Counted from the first letter of the stretch, positions 12,673-22,432 are shown. The stretch: 55,000 nt of DNA from Symbiodinium natans (GCA_905221605.1 CAJNDS010002230.1:45001-100000), one strand, 5' to 3'. Notes: generated by a model not told the origin, from the sequence alone. Translations and numbers: made by a program.

Positions 12673-14568
12673 GCTTCCTTGCTTGCTTGCTTGCTTGCTA
12701 GGCGTATGACCCCCCCCCCCCCCAGGAAGGGAGCCGCCCCAAGGGGCACGCACGACAGAGCTAGCCGAAGTGAGAAAGGTGCTTGTGGGTTTTGGCATCT
12801 CTCTCTCTCTCTCTCCCTCTCCCCTTCTCGCTCCATACCCCTTCTTCGGATTCTCCTGGCCCGTGTCTGTGATGCTACCCCCGACATTCGTCTAAGAGGT
12901 CCCTAAACGATGGATCGCACATACAACGGGGGGGGTGGGGCGGTGTTCCAAGTTCGCCGTGGCCCCGGCCGCATGTGTTCGGAGATTCTGGAGCCTGAAA
13001 ACAATTTTTTGGGTGTTTAGCCCCCCGCCCCCGCGACAATCGACACACAGCATCAACACCTCCCTGCACAATCTCTGGCGCATTCAGCTTCGCTCTTCGT
13101 CTTTCCCCAACTCTTCGCGCCGCCCACAATCCCGCCCCCTGACAAGCAGCTCTTCTCTCCTCTATGCTCACCTCCACTTCGATGGTTTCTTCGATGCAAG
13201 AGGGCAGCCAGAAACTGCAAAGAGCTGCGAAAGGGTTTAGGGTTAAGGGTTTAGGGTTAAGGGGTTAGGGTTTAGGGGTTAGGTTTGGGGTCAGGGTTTA
13301 GGGTTTAGGGTTTAGGGTTTAAGCCCCGGCCCTCCCCCCCCCCGCTGCCTATTTCCAGGGCTTTGCCGTCGACTCCGCGCAGGCTGAAGATCAGGGGCTT
13401 GGATGCGAGCTTGATTGGGGCGTCTGCCCCTGGCTCGCCAAGCCCGAAGTCGTATTTATTATGTGTATCTGTATATGTATATGTTTCTGTATATGTATAC
13501 GTATGCGTATACGTATATGTCTATGTCTATGTGTACATGTGTATGTGTATGTATATGTATACGTATACGTATACGTATGCGTATACGTATATGTATATGT
13601 TATATGTTATCTGTTATGTGTTATATGTTATATGTTATATGTTATATGTTATATGTTATATGTTATATGTGATATGTTATATTTATATGTATATGAATTT
13701 CAATCTATATATATATAACAATTAATGAAAATATGTGTACATATACATACATACATACATACATACATACATACATACATACATACATACATACATACAT
13801 ACATACATACATACATACATACATACATACATACACACAAACACACATACATACATACATACATACATACATACATACATACATACATACATACATACAT
13901 ACATACATACATACATACATACATTCCTACATACATACACATATATATATATATATGATATGATATGATATGATATCAACAGTTAGATCGCCGGCGTCTA
14001 GGCCCATTGAGCTACCAGTTCCAAATATGCGGAAGACGTTTTTGCAGACCGGCCTTCGGCGTCTCCCGGGCCGGGTAAGTTGCTGAACTTTGCGGCAACG
14101 TCCTCACAGCGCAAGGCTCGGACACTCCCAAACCCTAAATCCTAAACCCTCCTAAACCCTAAACCCTAAACCCTGAACCCTGAACCCTAAACCCTGAACC
14201 CTAAACCCTAATAAACCTTACACCCTGCATAAACCAAACCCCACCAACAAGGAACCCACCGAGAAGGGACAGTGCGGCGCCTCGGTCGCGAGGGTGATGC
14301 TGAGCAAGACCGGAGACCCATCCGAGATTTCTGCCAGCAAGTCGGCTGGAACCTCGAAACAAGGCGAGCTTCCGAGCCCCCTGCCACACATGTGTGACGC
14401 GCACACGCGTCTGTGAGGCGGAGCCCAACCTGCCTCTACGCTGGCAGATGAGTTCTCGTCTGCGGCGCTGATTGCCACGCTGTCTGCAGCCATGGTCGGA
14501 GAAAGGGCTACCACCTGAACAACCACAGCTACAGCTATTTGTGTCGCAAGCGCGTGCCTACAAAAATC

Positions 14569-14616
<48 letters not shown>

Positions 14617-14810
14617 CACCCCACACCCCCCCCCCTTGCATCCCCCCCTTTCCGGGCCCTTATTGTGGATTCCCGCCTTGACGGTGCCGACCTCTGTCGA
14701 CAGGGAGAACTCGGCCAAAAGGCCGCTTTCGTTGCTTGCGTTGGAATCCGACAGGTTCAGCGCATTCAGCTGCGTCCAAGTTTTCAGGATCTCCCGTACC
14801 GCCGCCTTGG
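1020..14810 (-). CDS. REJ-GAIN-GPS transmembrane gene, unit A, multi-exon envelope (probably decaying)
   Basis: Unit A counterpart of the unit B gene, same exon order. Exons include 14,677-14,810, 14,281-14,514, 13,349-13,447, 11,784-11,813, 11,298-11,562 (GPS-like), 11,091-11,161 (TM), 10,836-11,024, 10,281-10,402, 9,800-9,990, 6,365-6,500, 5,740-5,865, 5,087-5,235, 4,565-4,662 and 1,020-1,306. Signs of decay: the exon at 13,349-13,447 has lost its acceptor AG next to an expanded microsatellite, and the exon at 3,470-3,960 has a stop-introducing insertion and a frameshift. Confidence 0.4.
1476..1566. repeat. Telomere-type block, TTTAGGG on +
   Basis: About 13 units. 1,600-2,220 between blocks holds no supported gene; 1,890-2,210 matches 22,950-23,150. 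Confidence 0.95.
2220..2286. repeat. Telomere-type block, CCCTAAA
   Basis: About nine units with CCCCAAA variants. Confidence 0.95.
2350..2447. mobile_element. MITE-2 copy
   Basis: Terminal inverted repeat TTGGGATGTTTCC / GGAACATCCCAA around a 70-bp interior. Confidence 0.6.
2497..2764. repeat. Telomere-type block, TTTAGGG
   Basis: About 38 units with TTTGGGG variants. Confidence 0.97.
3238..3390. repeat. Telomere-type block, CCCTAAA
   Basis: About 21 units, central CCCCAAA variants. Confidence 0.97.
3470..3960 (-). pseudogene. Soluble exon, unit A, broken by telomere insertion
   Basis: Homologue of 23,659-23,967. A 30-bp insert at 3,666-3,695 plus duplicated GTC interrupts GRGPGF and introduces TAG in the coding frame; a single missing base in the region of 3,590-3,600 shifts the frame before QQWGNLSD. 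Confidence 0.6.
3666..3698. repeat. 33-bp telomere insertion with 3-bp target duplication
   Basis: GTC on both sides; the empty site is at 23,823 in unit B. Confidence 0.9.
3845..4460. repeat. Four telomere-type blocks separated by short islands
   Basis: 3,845-3,958 (C), 4,048-4,087 (G), 4,132-4,228 (C), 4,350-4,460 (G). The islands 3,960-4,045 and 4,228-4,345 match 23,950-24,030 and 24,178-24,285. Confidence 0.92.
4470..4557. repeat. Poly-G tract
   Basis: About 80 G with a few C. Similar tracts: 1,987-2,007, 43,190-43,206, 45,065-45,107, 52,046-52,064; poly-C at 14,572-14,616 and 32,637-32,656. Confidence 0.95.
5022..5085 (-). other. Short GC-AG intron made of telomere-type DNA, unit A
   Basis: The 12-mer CGATTCTTGGCC occurs on both sides (5,011-5,022 and 5,075-5,086). 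On the minus strand a GC donor GTG|GCCAAG in one copy and the telomeric acceptor TTTAG|GCCAAG at the other would rejoin GTG GCC AAG AAT exactly. 64 bp is short for an intron. Confidence 0.5.
5237..5368. repeat. Telomere-type block, TTTAGGG with TTTCGGG
   Basis: About 18 units. 5,880-6,310 between blocks matches 27,020-27,450; no exon is certain. Confidence 0.95.
5490..5670. repeat. Three tandem units of about 60 bp
   Basis: CCCAAACAGAGAAGG ... TGTAGTTGGTTTTGAAACCC repeated three times. Confidence 0.85.
6820..6912. repeat. Telomere block followed by C10 and A20
   Basis: CCCTAAA repeat to 6,884, then poly-C and poly-A; absent from unit B. Confidence 0.9.
7023..7175. repeat. Telomere-type block, TTTAGGG
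   Basis: Unit B has only a 30-bp TTTCGGG version here. Confidence 0.95.
7390..7472. mobile_element. MITE-2 left part, truncated by a telomere block
   Basis: CTTGGGATGTTCCCCCTTT with CAGTCCTTAATGG as in the copy at 29,834; the right terminus is not found and CCCTAAA repeat begins instead. Confidence 0.5.
7473..7575. repeat. Telomere-type block, CCCTAAA
   Basis: About 14 units, interrupting MITE-2. Confidence 0.95.
7609..7985. repeat. 31-bp tandem repeat
   Basis: About 12 units of AAAAGTGGGCAACGGTGACT plus TTCCGGGCCTC; absent from unit B. 7,990-8,540 holds TTTTTCAAGG repeats and no recognised gene. Confidence 0.9.
8553..8648. repeat. Telomere-type block, TTTAGGG/TTTTGGG
   Basis: About 12 units; 8,650-8,890 has an 80-codon plus frame without support in unit B. 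Confidence 0.9.
8892..9110. repeat. CTTAGGG block passing into TTTAGGG
   Basis: First half homogenised for CTTAGGG, second for TTTAGGG. Confidence 0.95.
9602..9742. repeat. Telomere-type block, TTTAGGG
   Basis: About 20 units; empty in unit B (30,205). Confidence 0.95.
10224..10276. repeat. Telomere-type block shared by both units
   Basis: CCCTAAA; orthologous block 30,548-30,592. Confidence 0.9.
10590..10690. repeat. CTTAGGGG / CTGAGGG block
   Basis: Variant telomere-type repeat; unit B counterpart 31,108-31,230. Confidence 0.9.
11298..11562 (-). CDS. GPS-like motif exon, unit A
   Basis: Same 265-nt length as unit B. AYWDEEAARWSTEGVRNL then ETDQLAPMFAGILQALSCST. The intron before it (11,563-11,783) is almost all telomere repeat, while the unit B intron is AAT-rich. 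Confidence 0.55.
11570..11735. repeat. Telomere-type block, CCCTAAA, intronic
   Basis: About 23 perfect units within the intron before the GPS exon of unit A. Confidence 0.97.
11858..11975. repeat. Telomere-type block, TTTAGGG
   Basis: Degenerate to the right (TTTTAGAG). 11,990-12,120 shows nothing recognised. Confidence 0.9.
12125..12212. repeat. CCCTAAG then CCCTAAA block
   Basis: About 12 units. Confidence 0.95.
12285..12523. mobile_element. MITE-3 candidate enclosing a telomere block
   Basis: Perfect 13-bp inverted ends CTTGGTAGCCCAG / CTGGGCTACCAAG. A telomere block lies at 12,344-12,470. Single termini of the same family are at 29,494 and, diverged, 40,534. Confidence 0.5.
12344..12472. 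repeat. Telomere-type block inside MITE-3
   Basis: TTTAGGG/CTTAGGG, about 18 units. Confidence 0.95.
12640..12820. repeat. CT and CTTG microsatellites
   Basis: (TC)n at 12,642-12,673 and 12,798-12,820; CTTG x5 at 12,679. Confidence 0.9.
13230..13325. repeat. Telomere-type block, TTTAGGG
   Basis: Degenerate; 12,540-13,230 holds microsatellites and no certain exon. Confidence 0.9.
13455..13980. repeat. ATGT/ACAT microsatellites
   Basis: TATGTATACG and TTATATG repeats to 13,690, (CATA)n 13,738-13,945, then ATGAT. It sits where the intron before the 13,349 exon should end and has replaced the acceptor. Confidence 0.95.
14130..14218. repeat. Telomere-type block, CCCTAAA
   Basis: About 12 units, in the intron after the 14,281 exon. 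Confidence 0.95.
14281..14514 (-). CDS. GPS-type gene, unit A, exon 2 seen
   Basis: 78 codons, starting VVALSPTMAADSVAISAADE and ending LLSITLATE, with acceptor TTCAG|GTGG and GC donor GAG|GCGCCG. Confidence 0.6.
14677..14810 (-). CDS. GPS-type gene, unit A, exon 1 seen
   Basis: AKAAVREILKTWTQLNALNL then ESGLLAEFSLSTEVGTVK. Acceptor TCTAAG|CC; GC donor AAG|GCGGGA. The following intron (14,515-14,676) holds a poly-C run of about 45 nt. Confidence 0.6.
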
Positions 14811-15040
14811 CTTAGAGGCCGTCTTCGGAGTGTAGGGTCATCCTTGTGTTTGAGATTTTCCCGAACATCTCATGTCAAGGTCGTATAAGTGCATATGCTC
14901 CTACAAGATCTGAGAGAGTATGTCATGCTGGTAGTTGTTGCGTTGTGCAGCTTGGCTTAGGGTAGGCCGGGGGGGAGAGGGGGGGATGTGTAGGGCTCAG
15001 GGCCTTCTTCCCTAAAAACAAGTGGAGGCTTAGGCCTCCT

Positions 15041-15286
15041 GGGTTTAGGGTTTAGGGTTTAGGGTTTAGGGTTTAGGGTTTAGGGTTTAGGGTTTAGGGT
15101 TTAGGGTTTAGGGTTAGGGTTGAGGGTTGAGGGTTTAGGGTTGAGGGTTGAGGGTTGAGGGTTTAGGGTTTAGGGTTTAGGGTTTAGGGTTTAGGGTTTA
15201 GGGTTTAGGGTTTAGGGTTTAGGGTTTAGGGTTTAGGGTTTAGGGTTTAGGGTTTAGGGTTTAGGGTTTAGGGTTTAGGGTTTTAG
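15041..15286. repeat. Telomere-type block, TTTAGGG, with target duplication
   Basis: About 34 units; TTAGGCCTCCT at left (15,030) and TTAGGCTCCT at right (15,283). 15,300-16,180 has no certain exon. Confidence 0.95.
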
Positions 15287-16182
15287 GCTCCTCGCAACTA
15301 AGAATCCTCGGACCCCTCCTCCACGAGCCTCACAGCAGCCGAAGCCTCTCCAGATGCACTCGTGGACTACCGAGACAGCGGGAGAAAACACAGGAAATCC
15401 TTGGGCTTGTTTCCGTTCGGAGCCTGAATTCATGAAGCCTTCAACCCTAAATGCCTGTAAACCCTACAAACCCTAAACCCGAAAAAACTCAAGTCGTTTG
15501 GCGCTCCTACCGGTGCAGGTTGGAGCCCACGGGGGGGCCCAGCATGATACGTTCTCTTAATATGCCCTTACATGATCTCACGTGGCACCAGTATGCTGTC
15601 TTTTATGATCGGTACATGATTGATCCACCACGGCTCCGGCTCCCTTCACGTCCCCCGAAGACTGCTGCCCTGCCCCCCCACCCCCCACCTCCCTGCCCCT
15701 ACTACCCCCCGCTACCCTCCCCTTGCAGATGCTTCAAGAATCCAGGACACAAAGTGCGAGTACCTCACTCCCCCACCCCCCAAAAGCCCGACCAGTTCAC
15801 AGCAACCCAAGGAGCCGAAAACAACATTCACGTTAAGATACCCAACGCCCTGCGAGGGTTCGGGAAAGTTTGGAGCTTAAGGCAGTTTAGGGGTCCGGGG
15901 ATAGGCTTGGGCTGGGTCAGGGTGGCCCCTGCCCCGCGCCGCACTTCGCACATTACGAAGCCCCCTTCTCAGCTGCGCAGGCCTCCTGGGCGCCCTGTCA
16001 CAGCGAACCCCCAAAAACCCCCTGCAACCGGCCTCCTGCTGTCTCTGCTGCATGAGTCTCTCCTCCGAAGCAAAGACTCAGGGAGTGGGGAGACCGACTT
16101 TGGGAGCGTATGTGACGATGTCCTTCCTTCAAAGGGGTCTCAGAACCCTACTTATAATCCTGATTCGCATACCCATGATAAT

Positions 16183-18095
16183 TCAATAGTAATTCACAGC
16201 ACTCCGGAAGCAGTCCTCATCTCCACCCGTGAAGGTGATGGTGGTGCTAGTCAGGGTGGCGCTGGAGGTAGTGGAAGTCGAGCTGGAAGAAGCGGTGCTC
16301 GATGTGCTGCTGCTGGAGCTGCTCGAAGTGCTTGTTGACGACATTGACGTGCTGGTTGTCGTCGAAGATGTGTCTGTGGAGGAGCTGCTGGAAGTGCTTG
16401 TGGAGGTTGCGGAGGTGCTGCTGCTGGAGCTGCTGGAAGTGCTTGTGGAGGACTTTGACGTGCTGGTTGTCGTTGAGGATGTAACTGTGGAGGAGCTGCT
16501 GGAAGTGCTCGTGGACGTTGTTGATGTGCTGGTTGTCGTTGAGGACGTGCTTGTGGATGAGCTGCTAGACGTGCTTGTGGAAGACGTTGACGTGCTGGTT
16601 GTCGTCGAGGAGGTACTTGTGGACGAGCTGCTGGAAGTGCTCGTAGGTGTTGTACTTGTGCTGCTGCTGGAGCTGCTAGAACTGCTTGTGGATGACGTTG
16701 TGGAGGAGCTGCTGGAAGTGCTCGTAGATGTCGTAGTTGTGCTGCTGCTGGAGCTGCTAGAAGTGCTCGTGGATGACGTTGATGTGCTGGTTGTTGTGGA
16801 GGAGCTGCTGGAAGTGCTCGTAGATGTCGTAGTTGTGCTGCTGCTGGAGCTACTAGAAGTGCTCGTGGATGACGTTGATGTGCTGGTTGTTGTGGAAGAG
16901 CTGCTGGAAGTGCTGGTAGACGTCGTAGTTGTGCTGCTGCTGGAGCTGCTAGAAGTGCTCGTGGATGATGTTGATGCGCTGGTAGTTGTTGAGGAGCTGC
17001 TGGTAGCGCTCGTAGATGTTGTACTTGCGCTGCTGCTGGAGGTACTAGAGATGCTTGTGGACGACGTGGTCATGCTCGTCGCGCTCGTGGTTTGCGTGGT
17101 GGTGCCTTGGTTTTCGCCACAACGCTAGCTCCCTGAACCCCTCAAGCCTCCCCTTTCTCCGCCAGCCCACCCATGACCTCTAAACTGGTCTTCGATCAGG
17201 CGGCTGCTGCGGCTGGCAGAGCTGGAGGTGCTAGTTACACTTGTGGTGGTCGGAGGTGGGGCATCGCAGCAGAGCGACGTGCTTGGCACATCATCAACTG
17301 CGTAAAGAGTTGATGGATTGGCCTTTTGCGTGTACCCCGATGGGCACGTGTATGAGGCACACGTGAAGTAGATGCCAGCATGGCCGCCGGTTTCATCACA
17401 TGTTGTAAGCTGCGTGTCGTATTGATGCAGCCAGATGGACCCTGGCCGATAGTTGTCCCAAAAGTCGTAGAGGCCATATGCATCGACGCCGTTGGCATGA
17501 AAGGACGTCAAGGAGCTCGCGCAATTACCGTCCGCATACACGTCCATGTAGGTCCCGGCAGCCAGGTCGACGCGACCCAAGTATGGATTGCTCCTAGGAT
17601 GGCCCCCCTTTTAAAACCTCTGCAAGGTGTTTTGCTGTAGTGTTACTATGATCCTCTTAAACCCAAAGAAGGGAAAGTACAAAAATATGCAAACTGTTTT
17701 ACTACAGTGTTAAACTCTGATCCTCTTAAACCCAAAGAAGGGGAAGTACAAAAAACATCCCCGGAATTTACCTAAGGACCTAGCGTCTGATACGTAAGGC
17801 AGGGAGAGCCGTCGGCACACAGCAAGCCGCTGACCGGTTGGCAACTCTGATAGAAGCTGCACTGGGTCACCTGAAAGGTGCGATGCACGTAGTTCCCTTC
17901 CTCCAAGGTCGGCTGACAGAGTAAGGTTCCTTCGTCGTCCAGAAAGCAGATTCGAATAAGGGCAAGGGGGAACCCAGAAACCGAGAAGGGCAAAAGGGCA
18001 CCATTAGGGCTGCCCAGGGTTCTGTATTGGCTGGTAGAACATCCCGCCCCAAATGGAGGGATCAAAGACAGCAGCAGGGCCAAAGGAATGTCCAT
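16183..18095 (-). CDS. Secreted Ser/Thr-rich (mucin-like) protein, copy A, three exons
   Basis: Proposed exons on the minus strand are 18095-17785, 17590-17202 and 17105-16183, 1,623 nt in phase, giving 540 residues. Exon 1 starts with a hydrophobic signal-like stretch (MDIPLALLLSLIPPFGAGC), followed by a Cys-rich region with CSFYQSC and CCDAP that continues through exon 2. Exon 3 is almost only Ser and Thr, built on a 96-bp (32-residue) repeat, and ends with a short acidic Cys tail (GGDEDCF). The start was chosen because the aligned paralogue has the same signal sequence here. Both introns are best read as GC-AG. The Ser/Thr tail predicts a heavily O-glycosylated secreted or surface protein; the Cys-rich domain is not one I recognise. 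It lies upstream of the GPS-type gene on the same strand, and the pair recurs in unit B. Confidence 0.65.
17106..17201 (-). other. GC-AG intron 2 of secreted Ser/Thr-rich gene, copy A
   Basis: Donor GCCTGA and acceptor CCAAG|GC join SSR to TTTQTT in phase. The equivalent intron in copy B (39,775-39,882) has donor GCGTGA and the same acceptor context, which supports the call. Confidence 0.6.
17591..17784 (-). other. Intron 1 of secreted Ser/Thr-rich gene, copy A only
   Basis: The reading frame stops at 17,772 and resumes at about 17,590 with the residues expected from the paralogue (YQ, then NPYLG versus YQGNPYFG). A GC donor at 17,784 and an AG acceptor at 17,592-17,591 restore phase exactly. 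The intron contains two near-identical copies of a roughly 60-bp segment with the motif CTTAAACCCAAAGAAGG. Copy B is continuous here. Confidence 0.55.
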
Positions 18096-18256
18096 GTGGG
18101 AAGATTTCGAGCTGTCTTGGTCTGCATACCTGTAGTGTTCTGCACGGGGAATGGAAGGGGAAGGATGTGATAGGAACATCTTGTTGCGAAGGGCGTTGGC
18201 TTCGAACAGTGAACAGCTCAGCGCAACTGGAGCGCAGCCGATCTCTCGGGGGCAGA

Positions 18257-18690
18257 CATAGGGTGTAGGGTTTAGGGTTTAGGGATCAGAGTTTAGGGTT
18301 TAGGGTTTTGGATTTAGGGTTAGGGTTTAGGGTTTAGGATCTCTCTTGTCCTGGATATTCGATGCAGATAAGAGAAGGTTTCACCTTCTCAGATCTTATC
18401 AGCCTTCATGAGCAGTTTGAGCTGCGAGGATTTCAGGGAAGGGGTCTGTCATGGACACGGAATGCTTTCGAGACCAAGCCACTCAAGCGGTGAAGACTTG
18501 GGCCTTGGGTTTGGGGTTTAGGGTCTAGGGTTTAGGGTTTAGGGTTGAGGGTTTAGGGTTGAGGGTTTAGGGTTTAGGGTTTAGGGTTTAGGGTTTAGGG
18601 TTTAGGGTTTAGGGTTTAGGGTTTAGGGTTTAGGGTTTAGGGTTTAGGGTTTAGGGTTTAGGGTTTGGGGTTTAAGGTTTAGGGTTTAGG
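18257..18690. repeat. Two telomere-type blocks
   Basis: 18,257-18,340 and 18,498-18,690, TTTAGGG, with a 150-bp island between. Confidence 0.95.
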
Positions 18691-19290
18691 CTTTAGGCTT
18701 TAGGCTTTAGGCTTTAGGCTTTAGGCTTTAGGCTTTAGGCTTTAGGCTATAGGCTTTAGGCTTTAGGCTTTAGGCTTTAGGCTTTAGGCTTTAGGCATTG
18801 GGCTTTGGGCTTTAGGCTTTAGGCTTTAGGCTTTAGGCTTTAGGCTTTAGGCTTTAGGCTATAGGCTTTAGGCTTCAGGCTTCAGGTTTCAGGCTTTAGG
18901 CTTTAGGCTTTAGGCTTTAGGCTTTAGGCTATAGGCTTTAGGCTTTAGGCTTTAGGCTTTAGGCTTTAGGCTTTAGGCTTTAGGCTTTAGGCTTTAGGCT
19001 TTAGGCTTTAGGCTATAGGCTTTAGGCTTTAGGCTTTAGGCTTTAGGCTTTAGGCTTTAGGCTTTAGGCTTTAGGCTTTAGGCATTGGGCTTTGGGCTTT
19101 AGGCTTTAGGCTTTAGGCTTTAGGCTTTCGGCTTTAGGCTATAGGCTTTAGGATTCAGGCTTCAGGCTTCAGGCTTCAGGCTTTAGGCTTTAGGCTTTAG
19201 GCTTTAGGGCTTTGGGCTTTAGGCTTTAGGCTTTAGGCTTCAGGTTTCAGGCTTTAAGCTTTAGGTTTTAGGCTTTAGGCTTTGGGCCAC
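18680..19290. repeat. TTTAGGC variant array
   Basis: About 85 units of TTTAGGC with internal higher-order copies (CATTGGGCTTTGGG recurs at 18,795 and 19,082). Confidence 0.97.
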
Positions 19291-19293
19291 GTG

Positions 19294-19708
<415 letters not shown>

Positions 19709-20020
19709 ATGTGCAGATTGTCCGGTCAGATCTCTTTCAGATGCGTTACACTTGAACTTGGCAGTGCAGGCACGTAACTCTGGTACGCAGGGTTATATCA
19801 CCATCAAGCATGAGCCAGTGCGCACTGCGAGGGCGGCCCTAAAAATGCGAAAACGTGCGTAAACCTAGCTGCACCCCACACCTTGACTACGATTTGCTTA
19901 AGAACCCCAAAAGAATGAAAAAATAGATAATCCCTATATGACCCTTAATGAGGAAGAATGTTGTGATTTTTCGGGGTTCTTAAGCAAGTAGTAGTTGACA
20001 TGGCGCGTTCATCCAGCTGA

Positions 20021-21024
20021 CTCTTTTCCGCAAGGGGAGCTCCTGTTGAGTGTGTACCTGGAGCATGTCAGACAATCAAGCTAATAAATTGCCAGTCTGC
20101 AGGGCTGACTTCGGATTCCGAATAGCGCAGCAAAAGTTGGTAAGTGGCTGTGATGGAACTTGAAGCTGTACTTCTGGCTTAGGTTTACAGCTTTGGGGTG
20201 TCAGGACTTAGCTTCCAATCGAAGCCACCCGGGAGATATTTGGCCAGTCTTGCTACACCTAAAACGCCCTGCTCTTTTCCGCAAGGGGAGCTCCTGTTGA
20301 GTGTGTACCTGGAGCATGTCAGACAATCAAGCTAATGAATTGCCAGTCTGCAGGGCTGACTTCGGATTCCGAATAGCGCAGGAAAAGTTGGTAAGTGGCT
20401 GTGATGGAACTTGAAGCTGTACTTCTGGCTTAGGTTTACAGCTTTGGGGTGTCAGGACTTAGCTTCCAATCGAAGCCACCCGGGCGATATTTGGCCAGTC
20501 TTGCTACACCTAAAACGCCCTGCTCTTTTCCGCAAGGGGAGCTCCTGTTGAGTGTGTACCTGGAGCATGTCAGACAATCAAGCTAATGAATTGCCAGTCT
20601 GCAGGGCTGACTTCGGATTCCGAATAGCGCAGGAAAAGTTGGTAAGTGGCTGTGATGGAACTTGAAGCTGTACTTCTGGCTTAGGTTTACAGCTTTGGGG
20701 TGTCAGGACTTAGCTTCCAATCGAAGCCACCCGGGCGAGATTTGGCCAGTCTTGCTACACCTAAAACGCCCTGCTCTTTTCCGCAAGGGGAGCTCCTGTT
20801 GAGTGTGGACCTGGAGCATGTCAGACAATCAAGCTAATGAATTGCCGGTCTGCAGGGTTGACTTCGGATTCCGAATAGCGCAGCAAAAGTTGGTAAGTGG
20901 CTGTGATGGAACTTGAAGCTGTACTTCTGGCTTAGGTTTACAGCTTTGGGGTGTCAGGACTTAGCTTCCAATCGAAGCCACCCGGGCGATATTTGGCCAG
21001 TCTTGCTACACCTAAAACGCCCTG
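20021..21024 (-). repeat. 251-bp tandem repeat, four copies, carrying an exon
   Basis: Units start at 20,021, 20,272, 20,523 and 20,774 with CTCTTTTCCGC. Each holds the minus-strand frame RPGGFDWKLSPDTPK. Unit B has a single copy (41,387-41,670) reading LPGGFGADWKLKPDT, interrupted by telomere DNA. Copies differ at few positions, so amplification is recent. Confidence 0.9.
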
Positions 21025-21109
21025 CGCAATGGCAGACCATAATGGAGAAAAAGAAGGGCAGCTTGCTTCTTTAAAAACCTTTCGTCGCATTGAGGCGCAC
21101 ATTGGCGCC

Positions 21110-21296
21110 GACCCCCCCCCGACGTTTGCCGGGGACGATGTTTGCTCCGCGTCAGATGCGGAAAAAATCGGCATGGTTCTCCACGCCTTCCGCCAAGCAA
21201 CTCTCAGAGTCGGCGGAGGAATCGACCATCCGTATGCCCAAACTTGCCAAGTCCTCCTGCAAGTCATCGTCGATGGCTTCTGCATCCTGTTGCAAG
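21110..21296 (-). CDS. Acidic exon, third copy between the units
   Basis: DAEAIDDDLQEDLASLGIRM followed by DSSADSESCLAEGVENHADF and a stop. The flank 21,530-21,650 matches 1,335-1,460 (CACGAGAAACA), so this is a remnant of another unit. Confidence 0.4.
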
Positions 21297-21299
21297 TGG

Positions 21300-21535
21300 G
21301 TTTAGGGTTTAGGGGCTACGGGTTAGGGTTTAGGGCTTAGGGTTTAGGGTTTAGGGTTTAGGGTTTAGGGTTTAGGGTTTGTGGTTTAGGGTTAGGGTTT
21401 AGGGTTTTGGGTTTTGGGTTTAGGGTTTAGGGTTTAGGGTTTGGGGTTTGGGGTTTAGGGTTTAGGGTTTAGGGTTTTGGGTTTTGGGTTTTGGGTTTAT
21501 GGCTTATTGGGTTTTGGGTTTTGGGTTTTGGGTGC
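21300..21535. repeat. Telomere-type block, TTTAGGG/TTTTGGG
   Basis: About 33 units, directly upstream (minus sense) of the third acidic exon. Confidence 0.95.
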
Positions 21536-21959
21536 CTAAGAAACCTTCACGCCACGAGCCCGCACGCGTCACGAGGCCTGCAAAGCTCGAGGCGCCGCGC
21601 TGTCGGGAGGACACGAGAAACAACACGTTCGAGGCGTTGAGCGTTTCAGGCTTGAGGTTCAGGCTCTTGAAGGTATCAGGTCCCGGCCGTTACCCTCGAT
21701 GTCATTCGGAAATGGGGGGTGCAAAAGAATGCCAGCAAGAGTGATCCTTTGATCGCCTCGTGGGTGTGGTCGAACTGAACTCGCATCTTCGATCTTGCTT
21801 GCAAGTGGCATGTATCGTGATGATCAGTTTTATAGCATCACGGCTCAGGCGTCAAAGGAGGCTTGATTGAATAGGGTAGCCAAACACCTGAAGCAATGTC
21901 AAAGCATCTACTCCAACCGACAGGGCTTACTCCGGAACCAACGGCCAGACAGTTGAAAG

Positions 21960-21966
21960 TTGATGT

Positions 21967-22005
<39 letters not shown>

Positions 22006-22035
22006 CGATGATGATGATGATGACGACGATGACAG
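21960..22035. repeat. GAT trinucleotide repeat
   Basis: (GAT)n with GAC interruptions, flanked by direct copies of GGAACCAACGGCCAGA (21,933 and 22,045). Confidence 0.9.
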
Positions 22036-22294
22036 GGCTTATTGCGGAACCAACGGCCAGAAAGTTGAAAGTTGAGTATGATGATGACGATGAAGCACGA
22101 CATCCAATAGAACAAGAGGTGACGCAAACTCTTCGAGGAGCTACAGAAAGAAATGGCGGCGACAAGAGTTCAGACCACGTACCTGCTTGCGCAACAAGGG
22201 ATAGAGGGTTACGGGTTGAGGGTTTGGTTTGGAATATCTTTCCCCACATCGCCGTGTAGGGCTCTTGTTTTTTGATGCTTGGCGCATCATCCTC

Positions 22295-22432
22295 CTCCGC
22301 CCGCCCGCCCGCCCCGCCAAGCTCTCAGAGAGGGAGGACTCTACGAGTGCCAACTCAGCAGAGGCCTCATTCAGGAGGATGCCCAAACTTGCGAAGTTCT
22401 CCAGCAAGTCATCGTCGATGGTTTCTGCATCC
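22295..22432 (-). CDS. Acidic exon, unit B (DDDLLEN)
   Basis: DAETIDDDLLENFASLGILL then EASAELALVESSLSE. Present three times in the window (also 1,020-1,306 and 21,110-21,296), each with a telomere block directly before its acceptor (CAACAG|GATGC or similar). Probably a cytosolic acidic segment. Confidence 0.5.

Noticed and set aside
13363-13980. Tyr-rich frames on both strands
   Set aside because: ATGT/ACAT microsatellite translation.
16229-17128. 299-codon plus-strand frame (Leu/Val/Glu-rich) opposite the Ser/Thr-rich exon
   Set aside because: Antisense of a restricted Ser/Thr codon set; the minus frame has signal peptide, Cys domain, matched introns and stop in both paralogues.
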